Source: a virus
Reading direction: 5' to 3' (one strand)
IMG/VR virus record: IMGVR_UViG_3300032157_000371
Span: 1 to 38,557 of that record
DNA: 38,557 bases
Position 1 is the stretch's first letter, and each line of letters begins with the position of its first letter. The notes under the pieces were generated by a model. It did no database searches and was not told the DNA's origin. It was given only the letters and a program-made list of their open reading frames with translations. The translations under genes were made by a program, and so were the position numbers. Positions 24,639-32,692 of the stretch are shown piece after piece.

Positions 24639-25591
24639 TGGGCCTCGCCTACACCGACCTGCCGATTGTCATGGAGACCGTCAGCGCGAATCCGGCGACG
24701 TTTTTAGACGCTCTGCGCTCGATCCTTACTGCGGCTGGCTGGACGTCGGCGGCATACCTGACCGGATATGTGTACGCCTGTCTCTCGCCTCAAGGCTTCG
24801 CGGTTCAGTTGAGAGTATGGGACCCAGCCGATTCTAACTTTGATGATTGCTTCGCTTTCCAATGGGTGAGCTCATACGATCCGTACCCCGAAGGGTTGAT
24901 CCACCACCTCCGCATGGACGCCGCGCTTACGTATTTCGTGTGGGCTAATTGCTGTTCGCTCTTCATTGCCAGGCCGGGCATTACGCATACCGGCGATTTC
25001 CTGCCATGGTCGGTTTTCGGGGGAGTGCCGCACGCGGCCGGCTTGACCGAGCCGACGCCGCAGTGTGAGGCGCAATCGCCGGCGGCGCCGGAGGTGACTA
25101 CGGAACTCTGGTTCTCGTCCGGCTCCGACAATGGCGTGGCTGGATTTGGATCCTCCCACAGCCAGAATTTTCGCTCTAGCAGCTTCTGCCAGCGGTTCTC
25201 GTTTTTCCGGAACGGCATGAATTTAGGTGGAGACGCGGTAAACGAAGGCGCTGCTTTACAGCTCGGCGTGATCCGCCCGCCTGGCTACCTCAATAACAAG
25301 CGGCCAAGCGGTTTCGAGTCAGGCATCCTCTGGGTCGATAGCACACCGATGGCCAGCGACCCGTTAATCAGTGTCGCGGGCATCTGGTACGGGCAGTTAT
25401 ACGACGCTTGCTGCCTATCGAAGCCAATGGCGCTGGAGGCGACGGAGCAGATATTTGAAACCGATGGCGACATCCTGACTGATTGGGTGAACTACATGAA
25501 CGGCGTCGGCTTTACGGCTGCGGATGGTAGATTCTCCAGCCTGCTATTGCTAACCGGCGGTCCAACCGTGGTGGAAAACATTGCTTATTGA
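24638..25591 (+). CDS. Putative fibre / receptor-interaction protein A
   Basis: 317 residues from ATG 24638 (TAATG with the previous stop); a GTG 15 bases earlier is less likely. Aromatic-rich, Ser/Gly-rich, with several cysteines. It shares a short N-terminal pattern with the next gene (ILTAAGWTSA here, LLMAAGWSVV there), so the two may be distant relatives. No enzymatic motif; host-contact function is inferred. Confidence 0.55.
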   Translation: MGLAYTDLPIVMETVSANPATFLDALRSILTAAGWTSAAYLTGYVYACLSPQGFAVQLRVWDPADSNFDDCFAFQWVSSYDPYPEGLIHHLRMDAALTYFVWANCCSLFIARPGITHTGDFLPWSVFGGVPHAAGLTEPTPQCEAQSPAAPEVTTELWFSSGSDNGVAGFGSSHSQNFRSSSFCQRFSFFRNGMNLGGDAVNEGAALQLGVIRPPGYLNNKRPSGFESGILWVDSTPMASDPLISVAGIWYGQLYDACCLSKPMALEATEQIFETDGDILTDWVNYMNGVGFTAADGRFSSLLLLTGGPTVVENIAY

Positions 25592-26903
25592 TCCGTTCTA
25601 CATCCCAGACGCGAAGTACAGCGGCACATCGACGGGTGTACGGACCTTTGAGTATGGGTCCTCGTATGTGAATGCTGGGGTCAGTTTAGTAAGCCTGCTG
25701 ATGGCGGCTGGCTGGTCAGTGGTGGATAGCTTCCCGAGCGTGGCAATCCAGCGGCGGCCAGCGTATTATTTTCAAACCAATATCGGCGCCGGCACGCCTG
25801 GCGAGATGTCGCCCGTACAATGCGCCAACACGATGGGTGCATCCTGGAGGCGCGCGAGCGTTGGGAGCCTGATTTACAACTCATACGACCCCTACATTCA
25901 CACGCCAACCTGCCCGGCTGGCACGAACGTTATGCGGTGGTTTGAGGCCGGCGAAACGACGCTGGACACGGCGAATAACCTCGCCGACAAGATCACCGAG
26001 GGCGGCGTATTCTCGGTCAGTGTGAGCGGCATAATAGGTGATCCGTCGGCAGGCGGGTCTTACGAATTCACATTAATCCCGAATGTTCCCGCGTTCGAGT
26101 TCGACGAGATCCCCATCGGCATCGGCTCGCCAGTGGGCTCAACATCTCTGCGCGGTTATTACACGCTTCGCTCGCCTTCGCTCAACGATATTTACCTGGA
26201 GTGCAAGGTAGAGACCCGGATCACCAATAATTCCGGTGGGTTCTTCGCCTACGACGGCGTAGGCACGCCTAAACTATGCCTCACCATCACATCATCCGCT
26301 GGCGGCTCCTATTATATGCCGCTCATGCCTGGCTCGTACTATTTCTGCGGCTGTAATTATCAGTTCGCCATCTGGCCACAGGCCGGACAGGTGGCCTCGC
26401 GCAACGCGAACACGTCGATGTTTGTCAGCCTCATCGAAGCGCCGGACGGGTGGCACGGCGCTGGCGGCAATTGTCCTTTCGTGGTCGGGGCGAATAACGG
26501 CGACCTCAATATTTACGCGGACCATTTCCGGACGCAGCTCCACTGGTCGCAATCGCTTGCATGTGGGCATTCCGGCGTGATGGATGACACCCAGTACCTC
26601 AAAGGCACCTGCGACGGTTATCAGACGGTCGCGATGCTGGTGCGCGGCACGAAAGGCCGGCCGACAGTGAGCCTCGCTGGCCAGCCTCTGGTCCAGGCGC
26701 CATATATCGTGCTGCCGGCGAATCCGACGGCCGGGCCGGAGGCGGAAATAGCAGGCAAGCTATGGGACATCGTGACCACCAGCGGCAACGCGGAGATCGG
26801 GGCATCCATGATGCACGATGGCCGGCGCTGGGAGTGTTTCTCGACGACCAGGCCGACGGGAGACGTCGGCTGCGACATGTGGATGCTGAAGAGCGCGGGG
26901 TAA
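25581..26903 (+). CDS. Putative fibre / receptor-interaction protein B
   Basis: 440 residues from TTG 25581, overlapping the previous stop. A start inside the previous gene with GGAAA ahead is the best available. Gly/Ser/aromatic-rich, with a segment TLDTANNLADKITEGGVFSV that resembles a fold also seen near 1235 of the tail-tip protein. Probably a fibre or surface protein. The longer size than the upstream relative suggests domain gain. Confidence 0.55.
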   Translation: MLIDPFYIPDAKYSGTSTGVRTFEYGSSYVNAGVSLVSLLMAAGWSVVDSFPSVAIQRRPAYYFQTNIGAGTPGEMSPVQCANTMGASWRRASVGSLIYNSYDPYIHTPTCPAGTNVMRWFEAGETTLDTANNLADKITEGGVFSVSVSGIIGDPSAGGSYEFTLIPNVPAFEFDEIPIGIGSPVGSTSLRGYYTLRSPSLNDIYLECKVETRITNNSGGFFAYDGVGTPKLCLTITSSAGGSYYMPLMPGSYYFCGCNYQFAIWPQAGQVASRNANTSMFVSLIEAPDGWHGAGGNCPFVVGANNGDLNIYADHFRTQLHWSQSLACGHSGVMDDTQYLKGTCDGYQTVAMLVRGTKGRPTVSLAGQPLVQAPYIVLPANPTAGPEAEIAGKLWDIVTTSGNAEIGASMMHDGRRWECFSTTRPTGDVGCDMWMLKSAG

Positions 26904-26910
26904 AGGACTT

Positions 26911-27318
26911 ATGGCAGGCGGAAAATCAACGTATTTGAGCAACCTCTTTTTGAATTGGCTGTATGGTGGAGACGCGATTGAGTCGGAGGTTCCGGCGACG
27001 CTGTACTTCGCGGCGATGACGGTCGCGCCTACGGCTGCCGGGGGCGGAACGGAATGGACCGACGCGGGGATCTCGCGTGTTGCGAAGACCCGAAACACGA
27101 CGAACTTCCCAACCAGCACGGCCGCGCTCATTAGCAATGCGACATCATTCTCGTTCGGTACACCGGTGGCCGGGGCGACGATCGAAGCGATTGCCGTTTA
27201 CGACGCCTCCAGCGGCGGGAATCTTCTCGACTGGGCTGTATTCGACGTACCGAAAATAGCGACGGCGGGCGTGGTATTCACCATGCAAAGTTGGGCTCTC
27301 CAAAGGACAACGAGGTAA
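26911..27318 (+). CDS. Gp80-like tail surface protein
   Basis: 135 residues. MAGGKSTYLSNLFLNWLYGG, YFAAMTVAPTAAGGGTEWTD and IEAIAVYDASSGGNLLDWAV match a small family of phage tail proteins seen in many siphoviruses. AAAGGA precedes the ATG. The function in the family is structural, probably near the tip. Confidence 0.65.
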   Translation: MAGGKSTYLSNLFLNWLYGGDAIESEVPATLYFAAMTVAPTAAGGGTEWTDAGISRVAKTRNTTNFPTSTAALISNATSFSFGTPVAGATIEAIAVYDASSGGNLLDWAVFDVPKIATAGVVFTMQSWALQRTTR

Positions 27319-27320
27319 CT

Positions 27321-27917
27321 ATGGCATCTCTTACTAAGACACAGGGGATTTCGCTGCTCCCGCTGCAATCGTTAGCGAGCAACAGCGTCGCTATTTCGTC
27401 GGCCGTGGATGTATCCACGAAGCTCGCCGCGACGATCTTCATCCACTTCGGAAGGCGCACGGCAAGTGCTCTCACCGAGGGCGTAGAGTTCCGTATCGAA
27501 GCCTCTGCCAAGTCGAGCGGAGACGGGTTCTGGTGGCCGGTGGCATCATTCAAAACGGCCATCGCGACAGCGGAATCGGAAGCAGTTTCGGGCACAGTTT
27601 CGAGCGGCACGAATGTTATTACGGTAGCCTCGACGACGAACCTCGTCGCAGGAGGTCTGGTCTACATCGACAACGGAACCATCGGGAACTCTGAGTGGGG
27701 CCGGGTGAAATCGATTTCCTTGAATACGTCCATCACCATCGAAGACAACCTTCTTAACGCGCAAACGGGCGCGACGATATACAATCAGGCGGAATACTAC
27801 GTGGCGCAATTAGACCTAACCGCCGTTGGCCGTATCCGCATAGTTGCGGATGGAAGAAATTCCGGGCAGGCAACCGCCGTGGAAGCGTTTATGGTAACAG
27901 GGGACTCGATTGCATGA
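27321..27917 (+). CDS. Structural protein, unknown
   Basis: 198 residues from ATG 27321, with GAGG upstream; an earlier in-frame start at 27291 is less likely. Beta-rich with ISSAVDVSTKLAATIFIHFG and a pattern around FWWPVASFKT. Probably a fibre or surface-layer protein that accompanies the lectin-like gene it overlaps. Confidence 0.55.
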   Translation: MASLTKTQGISLLPLQSLASNSVAISSAVDVSTKLAATIFIHFGRRTASALTEGVEFRIEASAKSSGDGFWWPVASFKTAIATAESEAVSGTVSSGTNVITVASTTNLVAGGLVYIDNGTIGNSEWGRVKSISLNTSITIEDNLLNAQTGATIYNQAEYYVAQLDLTAVGRIRIVADGRNSGQATAVEAFMVTGDSIA

Positions 27918-28762
27918 GATACCGGCAGGGAACAACCAAACCGCTGCCCGGCGCTCGCGTAAACTGGGGCCATCCGCTTGCCGAAAGCCTCATTGGCTGC
28001 TGGAATTTCAATGAAGGTTCCGGCGCACGCGCATTCGATGCGACTGGTAAGTATGGCGATGGGAACCTCCTGGCTACCACTGGCAAGCCAACCTGGGAGA
28101 GAGGGCAGCATGGAATCCAAATCGGCTTCACCGCTGCGAATAATCAGTATGTGGAAGTTGCCAATAATCCATCTTATCCATTATCAAGTGGGCCAAATGG
28201 TGGATATGACGACAGAAGAAATCATTTTACCTATCAAATAAAGTTCTACCTAAACTCCCTTCGGAATTACAACGGTTTATTTACAAAGAACTCCGCAGGA
28301 CTCGCGCGCCCTTTCGACAACTATGTACTTTCGGACGGGACGCTGAAGATAAAGATAGGCACCGTCGGAGATCAGACCGTTACGACACTTGCGGCAGGCG
28401 TCTGGTACGACATGGTAGTAGTCCAATCGTATGACCCTCAATTTACGTACCCGTACATCGGCGCCGAAGTGTATCTCGGAAGCGGCACGAGATACGTTAT
28501 TAATAGCGGCGCTATAGACTGGGTGGCTGATTCCGGGGTAATTAGATTCGGCAATCGGGCGGACGACATAACGGCTCTTGACGGCAAGATTCTGTACGCC
28601 CGTTTATGGAGCCGCTCTCTCCCAGCCTCCGAGATTCATGCGCTCTACGCGGAGCCATACTGCTTCATGGCAAGCCCGTCGCCTGTCGCCCGATTCTCTG
28701 TTGCCGCTACTGGTGGCGCCTCCAAAGCCTATTACTACGCACAGACACAAGGACTCCGCTAA
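27914..28762 (+). CDS. LamG/concanavalin-A-like lectin domain protein
   Basis: 282 residues. LAESLIGCWNFNEGSGARAF followed by DATGKYGDGN is the start of a LamG_3/ConA-like jelly roll, and ILYARLWSRSLPASEIHALY is its usual end. These bind carbohydrates on phage tails and cells, so this is the best receptor-binding candidate in the window. It is ATGA-coupled upstream and TAATG-coupled downstream. Confidence 0.75.
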   Translation: MRYRQGTTKPLPGARVNWGHPLAESLIGCWNFNEGSGARAFDATGKYGDGNLLATTGKPTWERGQHGIQIGFTAANNQYVEVANNPSYPLSSGPNGGYDDRRNHFTYQIKFYLNSLRNYNGLFTKNSAGLARPFDNYVLSDGTLKIKIGTVGDQTVTTLAAGVWYDMVVVQSYDPQFTYPYIGAEVYLGSGTRYVINSGAIDWVADSGVIRFGNRADDITALDGKILYARLWSRSLPASEIHALYAEPYCFMASPSPVARFSVAATGGASKAYYYAQTQGLR

Positions 28763-29457
28763 TGTTTGCAGGCATCTACACTCAATCTGAAACGACGGCC
28801 GCACGGCGCCGGGTGCCGTTCCACTTGGTGGACGCGACCGACGGCATGACGCCGGAGACGGGCGAAGCCGGCGGGCAGCCGGAAATCTCGAAGAACGGCG
28901 GCGCCTGGGCCAGCACCACGGCAACGCTCACAGCGATCGGCAACGGCCGGTATTACGTCGAGTTGACGGCGACGGAGCTGAACACGCTGGGCCGGGTAGA
29001 CTTGCGGTACAAGTCGGCCAACACGGCGGAGGCGATAGCGTCGGCGCAGGTCGGGGCTCTGGACATCTTCTCGGCTGCCGCGGCGGGGCCGTCGGCCGCT
29101 GCGATCGCGGACGCGGTCTGGGACGAAGCAACATCGGGACATACGACCGGGGGTACATTCGGCGAACAGTGTAAAACGGACGTCGACGCGATCAAGGCGA
29201 AGACGGACAATCTGCCGGCGGCGCCGGCGGCGACGGGCGACATTCCAACGGTGGCCGAAATATGGGATCACACGATCGAGGGCAGTTATTCGGCGGAAGA
29301 AGTTGTGCGGCTGATCGCTGCGGTGCTGGCCGGGAAGACGTCGGGCTTTGGGACTGGCACCGTTTACTTCCGAGATCTGGGCGATAGTAAAAACCGAATT
29401 GAGGCCGCGGTCGACGGCATTGGGAACCGCTCGTCTGTGACGACGGATGTGAGCTAA
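28762..29457 (+). CDS. Structural/fibre-attachment protein
   Basis: 231 residues from ATG 28762 (TAATG). VDATDGMTPETGEAGGQPEI at the start and IADAVWDEATSGHTTGGTFG, then KTDVDAIKAKTDNLPAAPAA are typical of minor structural proteins in GC-rich phages. C-terminal EEVVRLIAAVLAGKTSGFG occurs in the same family. Function in the virion unknown. Confidence 0.65.
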   Translation: MFAGIYTQSETTAARRRVPFHLVDATDGMTPETGEAGGQPEISKNGGAWASTTATLTAIGNGRYYVELTATELNTLGRVDLRYKSANTAEAIASAQVGALDIFSAAAAGPSAAAIADAVWDEATSGHTTGGTFGEQCKTDVDAIKAKTDNLPAAPAATGDIPTVAEIWDHTIEGSYSAEEVVRLIAAVLAGKTSGFGTGTVYFRDLGDSKNRIEAAVDGIGNRSSVTTDVS

Positions 29458-29458
29458 T

Positions 29459-30031
29459 GTGTTCTTCGGGCAAGCCTACTTTGGCCATGGCTTCTGGGGG
29501 CCGGGGTACTTTCCTGGCGATCCGACGAGGGGTGTCTACTTCGGGCCGTCGTACTTCGGCGGGCCGTACTTCGGCGGGCCGTACTTCGCTGGCCAGACGA
29601 GGGGTGTCTACTTCGGGCCCGGCTACTTTGGCGCCGGATTCTTCGGGCCGTCGTACTTCCCGGGGATCTCTGAAGGCGTTGACATCCTCCGCGGCGACGG
29701 CGTGTGCGAAGGCGAGTGGCTCAACGAGCTGCCGGATGACAGCGGTTACTGCCGGGGCGAAGGGGTGTGCGAAGGCAGATGGACGGCGGAAGACAATGAG
29801 GCGATCGCGTATTGCGATGGGGTGTGTGAGGGGCAGTGGCTGGGGCTCGTCGACGATGGCGAGGTGTGCCGCGGCGATGGCGTGTGTGAAGGCGCCTGGA
29901 TCTTACCGGAGGTCTGCCGCGGTGAAGGAGTGTGCGAAGGTACCTGGACGCCGTCGATCGGGATCGCCGACGAATGTCTCACCGCCGACGGGGAGAGCGA
30001 CGGGATGGGGGTTAAAAACTATGCGTATTAA
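29459..30031 (+). CDS. YFG-rich and CEG-repeat protein
   Basis: 190 residues from a GTG next to the previous stop (TAATGTG). Residues 1-70 carry repeated aromatic-Gly units (YFG, GYFG, GPSYFGG), with a 24-base direct repeat in the DNA. Residues 75-170 carry five cysteine units of the form C-x-G-x-G-V-C-E-G-x-W: CEGEW, CEGRW, CEGQW, CEGAW and CEGTW. An ATG two bases earlier opens a second long frame (195 codons), but that frame has no meaningful composition. Probably a surface or metal-binding protein; no family assigned. Confidence 0.6.
   Translation: MFFGQAYFGHGFWGPGYFPGDPTRGVYFGPSYFGGPYFGGPYFAGQTRGVYFGPGYFGAGFFGPSYFPGISEGVDILRGDGVCEGEWLNELPDDSGYCRGEGVCEGRWTAEDNEAIAYCDGVCEGQWLGLVDDGEVCRGDGVCEGAWILPEVCRGEGVCEGTWTPSIGIADECLTADGESDGMGVKNYAY
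29524..29619 (+). repeat. 24-bp direct repeat in the YFG-rich gene
   Basis: The 24-base unit GACGAGGGGTGTCTACTTCG (first 20 bases shown) occurs at 29524-29547 and again at 29596-29619, 72 bases apart, which is in frame. It codes for the repeated TRGVYFG segment and suggests internal duplication. Confidence 0.8.
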
Positions 30032-30040
30032 GGCTAACTA

Positions 30041-30115
30041 ATGGCATGGAATTGGCTGAAAAGGACCGGTAAGGTTGCGGTGGAAGTTGCGCCGGCAGCG
30101 GTGGCAAAGCCGTGA
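30041..30115 (+). CDS. Short ORF
   Basis: 24 residues (MAWNWLKRTGKVAVEVAPAA plus four) with a good AAGG seven bases before the ATG. Its stop overlaps the next GTG. It may be a leader peptide or a real small protein; short length leaves it uncertain. Confidence 0.4.
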   Translation: MAWNWLKRTGKVAVEVAPAAVAKP

Positions 30116-30318
30116 TCAACGCCGCGATCATGACGCCGATCGCCGGCAAGCTGGAGAAGCTGCTCAATCCCGATGACGAGCTGCAGGGCTGGAGCATCAT
30201 GAGGTCATCCGACAATGTGCGCGTAGTGCTGACGTACCGCAATGGCGTGACCCACACCATTGACGTTTCGACGGCGGACCCGGAGTTTATCAATGCGAGC
30301 CTCACGAAAAGCAGTTGA
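30112..30318 (+). CDS. Hypothetical small protein before the endolysin
   Basis: 68 residues from GTG 30112. KLEKLLNPDDELQGWSIMRS and VRVVLTYRNGVTHTIDVS are visible; they look like a small alpha/beta fold. It overlaps the endolysin start by 26 bases. No family recognised. Confidence 0.5.
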   Translation: MINAAIMTPIAGKLEKLLNPDDELQGWSIMRSSDNVRVVLTYRNGVTHTIDVSTADPEFINASLTKSS

Positions 30319-30745
30319 TTTGATCAAGCGGTTCGAATCGTTGCGGCGGGAGCCGTATCTGTGCCCGGCGGGGATTCCGACAATCGGGTACGGGCACACG
30401 GCTGGAGTCTCGCTGTCGATGTTACCGATCGAGGAAGCGGATGCGGTGGAGATGCTGGCTGACGATCTGGACCGGTACGAGCGAGCGGTGAACGAGGCGG
30501 TTAAGGAGCCGATCGAGCAACACGAGTTCGATGCGCTGGTTTGCCTGACGTTCAATATCGGGATCGGCGCGCTCCGGACGTCGAGTCTACTCCGGCATCT
30601 GAACGCCGGCGATCGCGCGGCGGCCGCGGTGGAGTTCCTGAAGTGGAACATGGGGATGAAGGCGGGCCATCTGGTGGTGATGCCCGGCCTGGTCGCTAGG
30701 CGCGCAGAGGAGCGACGACTTTTTGAAGGGCGGTCCGGGAGCTAA
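30293..30745 (+). CDS. Endolysin, phage lysozyme GH24
   Basis: 150 residues from ATG 30293 with GGAG seven bases upstream. The catalytic E-8-(D/C)-5-T triad is E15, C24 and T30 (FESLRREPYLCPAGIPT). IGYGHTAGV follows. Position 24 is Cys rather than the Asp of T4 lysozyme, as I recall in P1 Lyz. There is no signal or SAR segment, so it needs a holin for release. It cleaves peptidoglycan between MurNAc and GlcNAc. HEFDALVCLTFNIGIGALRT is the family's other signature. Confidence 0.9.
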   Translation: MRASRKAVDLIKRFESLRREPYLCPAGIPTIGYGHTAGVSLSMLPIEEADAVEMLADDLDRYERAVNEAVKEPIEQHEFDALVCLTFNIGIGALRTSSLLRHLNAGDRAAAAVEFLKWNMGMKAGHLVVMPGLVARRAEERRLFEGRSGS

Positions 30746-30797
30746 AACCGGACGGCAACCAGAAACTAAAGCACGCCCGGGAGGGCGAGGGAGAACT

Positions 30798-31211
30798 ATG
30801 TCTAATCAGCAAACAGGTCTGGATTCACAGACCGCGAGACTAAACAGCCGGCCGCCGCAGGGCGATGAAATCGAAGACACTCGGAGCGCGCTGGAAAAGT
30901 ACCAGGAATGGGAGAAGCGGATTGCCAAGCAGCTCGGCGTCACCGATCTGCGCGCCGACGTCGCAAACGATAACTCCGCGCTGGCGTCCGCTTTGAAGGC
31001 CATCGCCGATTCCGGGGCTCCAGAACCAATTCGGGTGAAGAACACGGTTTCTTACGCGCCAGATCCAACGCGGTCGTTCGAAAACGAAGTGTTGGTCTTT
31101 ACCCACTTTCAGAACCCTCGGTTGCAGTACGCGGCGGGCGAAGCCTGGCTGGCGTTGAATCCGCAGATCGTGATCACCGACTTGCGGGCGCTGGGTATCC
31201 GTAAGCAGTAG
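30798..31211 (+). CDS. Hypothetical lysis-region protein
   Basis: 137 residues from ATG 30798 with GAGGGAGA upstream. ALEKYQEWEKRIAKQLGVTD is helical; the C-terminus (PDPTRSFENEVLVFTHFQNP) is mixed. No membrane or signal segment. It may be a structural or regulatory protein; its place between endolysin and holin says nothing firm. Confidence 0.5.
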   Translation: MSNQQTGLDSQTARLNSRPPQGDEIEDTRSALEKYQEWEKRIAKQLGVTDLRADVANDNSALASALKAIADSGAPEPIRVKNTVSYAPDPTRSFENEVLVFTHFQNPRLQYAAGEAWLALNPQIVITDLRALGIRKQ

Positions 31212-31221
31212 GCGCACCAGT

Positions 31222-31341
31222 ATGCTACGGCTGCGGGGCTGGAGAAACTGGCTCCGCGGCGTACTTCCGAATGCGATAGCCGCCCTGCTAATCGGCGGCG
31301 GGCTATGGATCTTATTTCAGATCAGGAGGCTTTTACGATGA
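31222..31341 (+). CDS. Small membrane protein coupled to the holin
   Basis: 39 residues. A basic N-terminus (MLRLRGWRNWLRG) is followed by one hydrophobic helix (AIAALLIGGGLWILFQI) and a basic end (RRLLR). Its TGA overlaps the holin start (ATGA). It could be an accessory or second holin, or a holin regulator. The ribosome site is weak. The transmembrane segment and exact coupling are the evidence. Confidence 0.55.
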   Translation: MLRLRGWRNWLRGVLPNAIAALLIGGGLWILFQIRRLLR

Positions 31342-31931
31342 GCCGCGCAACAGACTATTTCCCGGAGGCGCCATTGCCACACCGCATACTTGCCTACTTT
31401 TCTCCTTCCGACTCGCTTCCCGCCTGGTTCGGGCCGGTGAATCTGGGAGGGTCTATTGGGTTTGCATTTCTCGCGACTCTGCCAGCCGCCTGGGGCGTAC
31501 TGGCGATCTGCATTGTTCTGGATCTCTGGGTCGGCAGTTACGCCGCCTGGAGACGGAATCGCTTCACGCTGCGCATGTTTGGCGACGGGATTGTACGGAA
31601 GATGACGATCGTGGCGCTGATAGGAGCGGTGTATGGCGTCTCGTATCTGCTTCGCGTCTCCGATCTGCTCGCAACGATTCTCACCTTGTGCCTTGCGGGC
31701 CTTGATTTCGCGTCCGCCGTCAGGAACTACAAGCGAGCACGAATCAAACTGCCGCCCGGCGTGCAGCGCTTGGCGATCTGGGTGGAGCGCATCACCAACG
31801 GCGAGCTGGACCGGCGCGTCGACGGCATCACTCGGTCTTTCTCGGCCGGGGAAGAAGACGAGAAGTGGAAGGAGCTGCACCGGAAGATCGGTGGACCGGA
31901 GAAGAAGGACGAGCCGAATGGCGGACAGTGA
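31338..31931 (+). CDS. Holin, phage_holin_4 type
   Basis: 197 residues from ATG 31338 with AGGAGG eight bases before. ICIVLDLWVGSYAAWRRNRF is the characteristic segment of the toxin-secretion/phage-lysis holin family. Hydrophobic helices are at about 37-65, 88-104 and 106-122. It has a longer charged tail than usual. It forms the inner-membrane hole that lets the endolysin reach the wall. It overlaps the small membrane ORF upstream and the HTH gene downstream. Confidence 0.8.
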   Translation: MSRATDYFPEAPLPHRILAYFSPSDSLPAWFGPVNLGGSIGFAFLATLPAAWGVLAICIVLDLWVGSYAAWRRNRFTLRMFGDGIVRKMTIVALIGAVYGVSYLLRVSDLLATILTLCLAGLDFASAVRNYKRARIKLPPGVQRLAIWVERITNGELDRRVDGITRSFSAGEEDEKWKELHRKIGGPEKKDEPNGGQ

Positions 31932-32265
31932 GAGGGCGGCGCGGCAGAGGAAAATCATCATGCTCTGCCTGGCCGAAGGCTGCGGGCCGGCGGCGATTGC
32001 GAGGTTGCTCTCGGTTGATCTGGCAGTCGTTCAATCCGTCGTCGCGTCGCATGGTCTTACCGAACGACAGCTACAGGTCTACTTGCTTGCAGCTCAAGGG
32101 TATTGCCTGAAGGAAATCGCGTGCCGGTTGGACATCTCTTGCAAGACGGCGGATGCGCATAAAAACGCGGTTTATAAACGATTTGGGATCCACACTCAAT
32201 CCGCATTGACTATCCACGCCCTTCGAACCGGATTCATTACGCTCGATGATCTCCCCGCCGGATAG
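31918..32265 (+). CDS. LuxR-type HTH regulator
   Basis: 115 residues from ATG 31918 with AAGGA eight bases upstream, starting inside the holin end. Residues 47-104 (LTERQLQVYLLAAQGYCLKE onward, then TADAHKNAVYKRFGIHTQ) are a GerE/LuxR HTH. Residues 12-46 (MLCLAEGCGPAAIARLLSVD) may be a second HTH. There is no receiver or ligand domain, so activity is likely controlled by amount. It lies in the lysis operon and overlaps a sigma-like gene. Confidence 0.8.
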   Translation: MADSERAARQRKIIMLCLAEGCGPAAIARLLSVDLAVVQSVVASHGLTERQLQVYLLAAQGYCLKEIACRLDISCKTADAHKNAVYKRFGIHTQSALTIHALRTGFITLDDLPAG

Positions 32266-32692
32266 AGACGACCTTCGGCAAGAAGCCGCCATAGCCGCAT
32301 GGCTGGCTGAGGGCACTTACGACGGTAGTTGCCCGTTGGCAGCCTGGAAGGCGAAAAAAGCGCTCGGTGCGCGGCTGGACTACGCCCGCTGGTGGCGGCA
32401 ATCCAGGCGGCCGTCCGGCAAGTTTCTCGAACTCCTGCCCACCTTCGCTATCGAAGACCTGCCGTCATTTGAGCCGCGACTCATGCGGGCAATGGCGATG
32501 CTTCCCGAGCGATCGCAGGACCTTATCTACCTTCACTATTGGCTCGGCTACAACGGCGCGGAAGCGGCTGCGGCAGTCGGTCTCCGCCCTTCACGGTCCA
32601 GTCAAATCTTCAAAAAAGCCCACGACAAATTAAGGAGTCTGTTATGTTCTTCCGCAACCTTGCCTTCTGTGTTCTGGCGGCCGCCTGCCTAA
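32246..32692 (+). CDS. Sigma-70/ECF-like transcription factor
   Basis: 148 residues. RDDLRQEAAIAAWLA and GARLDYARWWRQSRRPSG look like sigma region 2. Residues 80-132 (MRAMAMLPERSQDLIYLHYW and GYNGAEAAAAVGLRPSRSSQ) look like region 4. Its size and lack of region 3 fit an ECF-like factor. It overlaps the LuxR gene upstream, so the two could act on the same promoters. It may direct host polymerase to late or host genes. Confidence 0.65.
   Translation: MISPPDRDDLRQEAAIAAWLAEGTYDGSCPLAAWKAKKALGARLDYARWWRQSRRPSGKFLELLPTFAIEDLPSFEPRLMRAMAMLPERSQDLIYLHYWLGYNGAEAAAAVGLRPSRSSQIFKKAHDKLRSLLCSSATLPSVFWRPPA

Noticed and set aside
24638-29457. Diversity-generating retroelement in the fibre region
   Set aside because: No reverse transcriptase gene or template/variable repeat pair is visible in the window.
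30328-30345. GGTTCGAATC-like tRNA T-arm sequence
   Set aside because: It lies in the endolysin coding sequence and no acceptor, D or anticodon arms can be placed around it.
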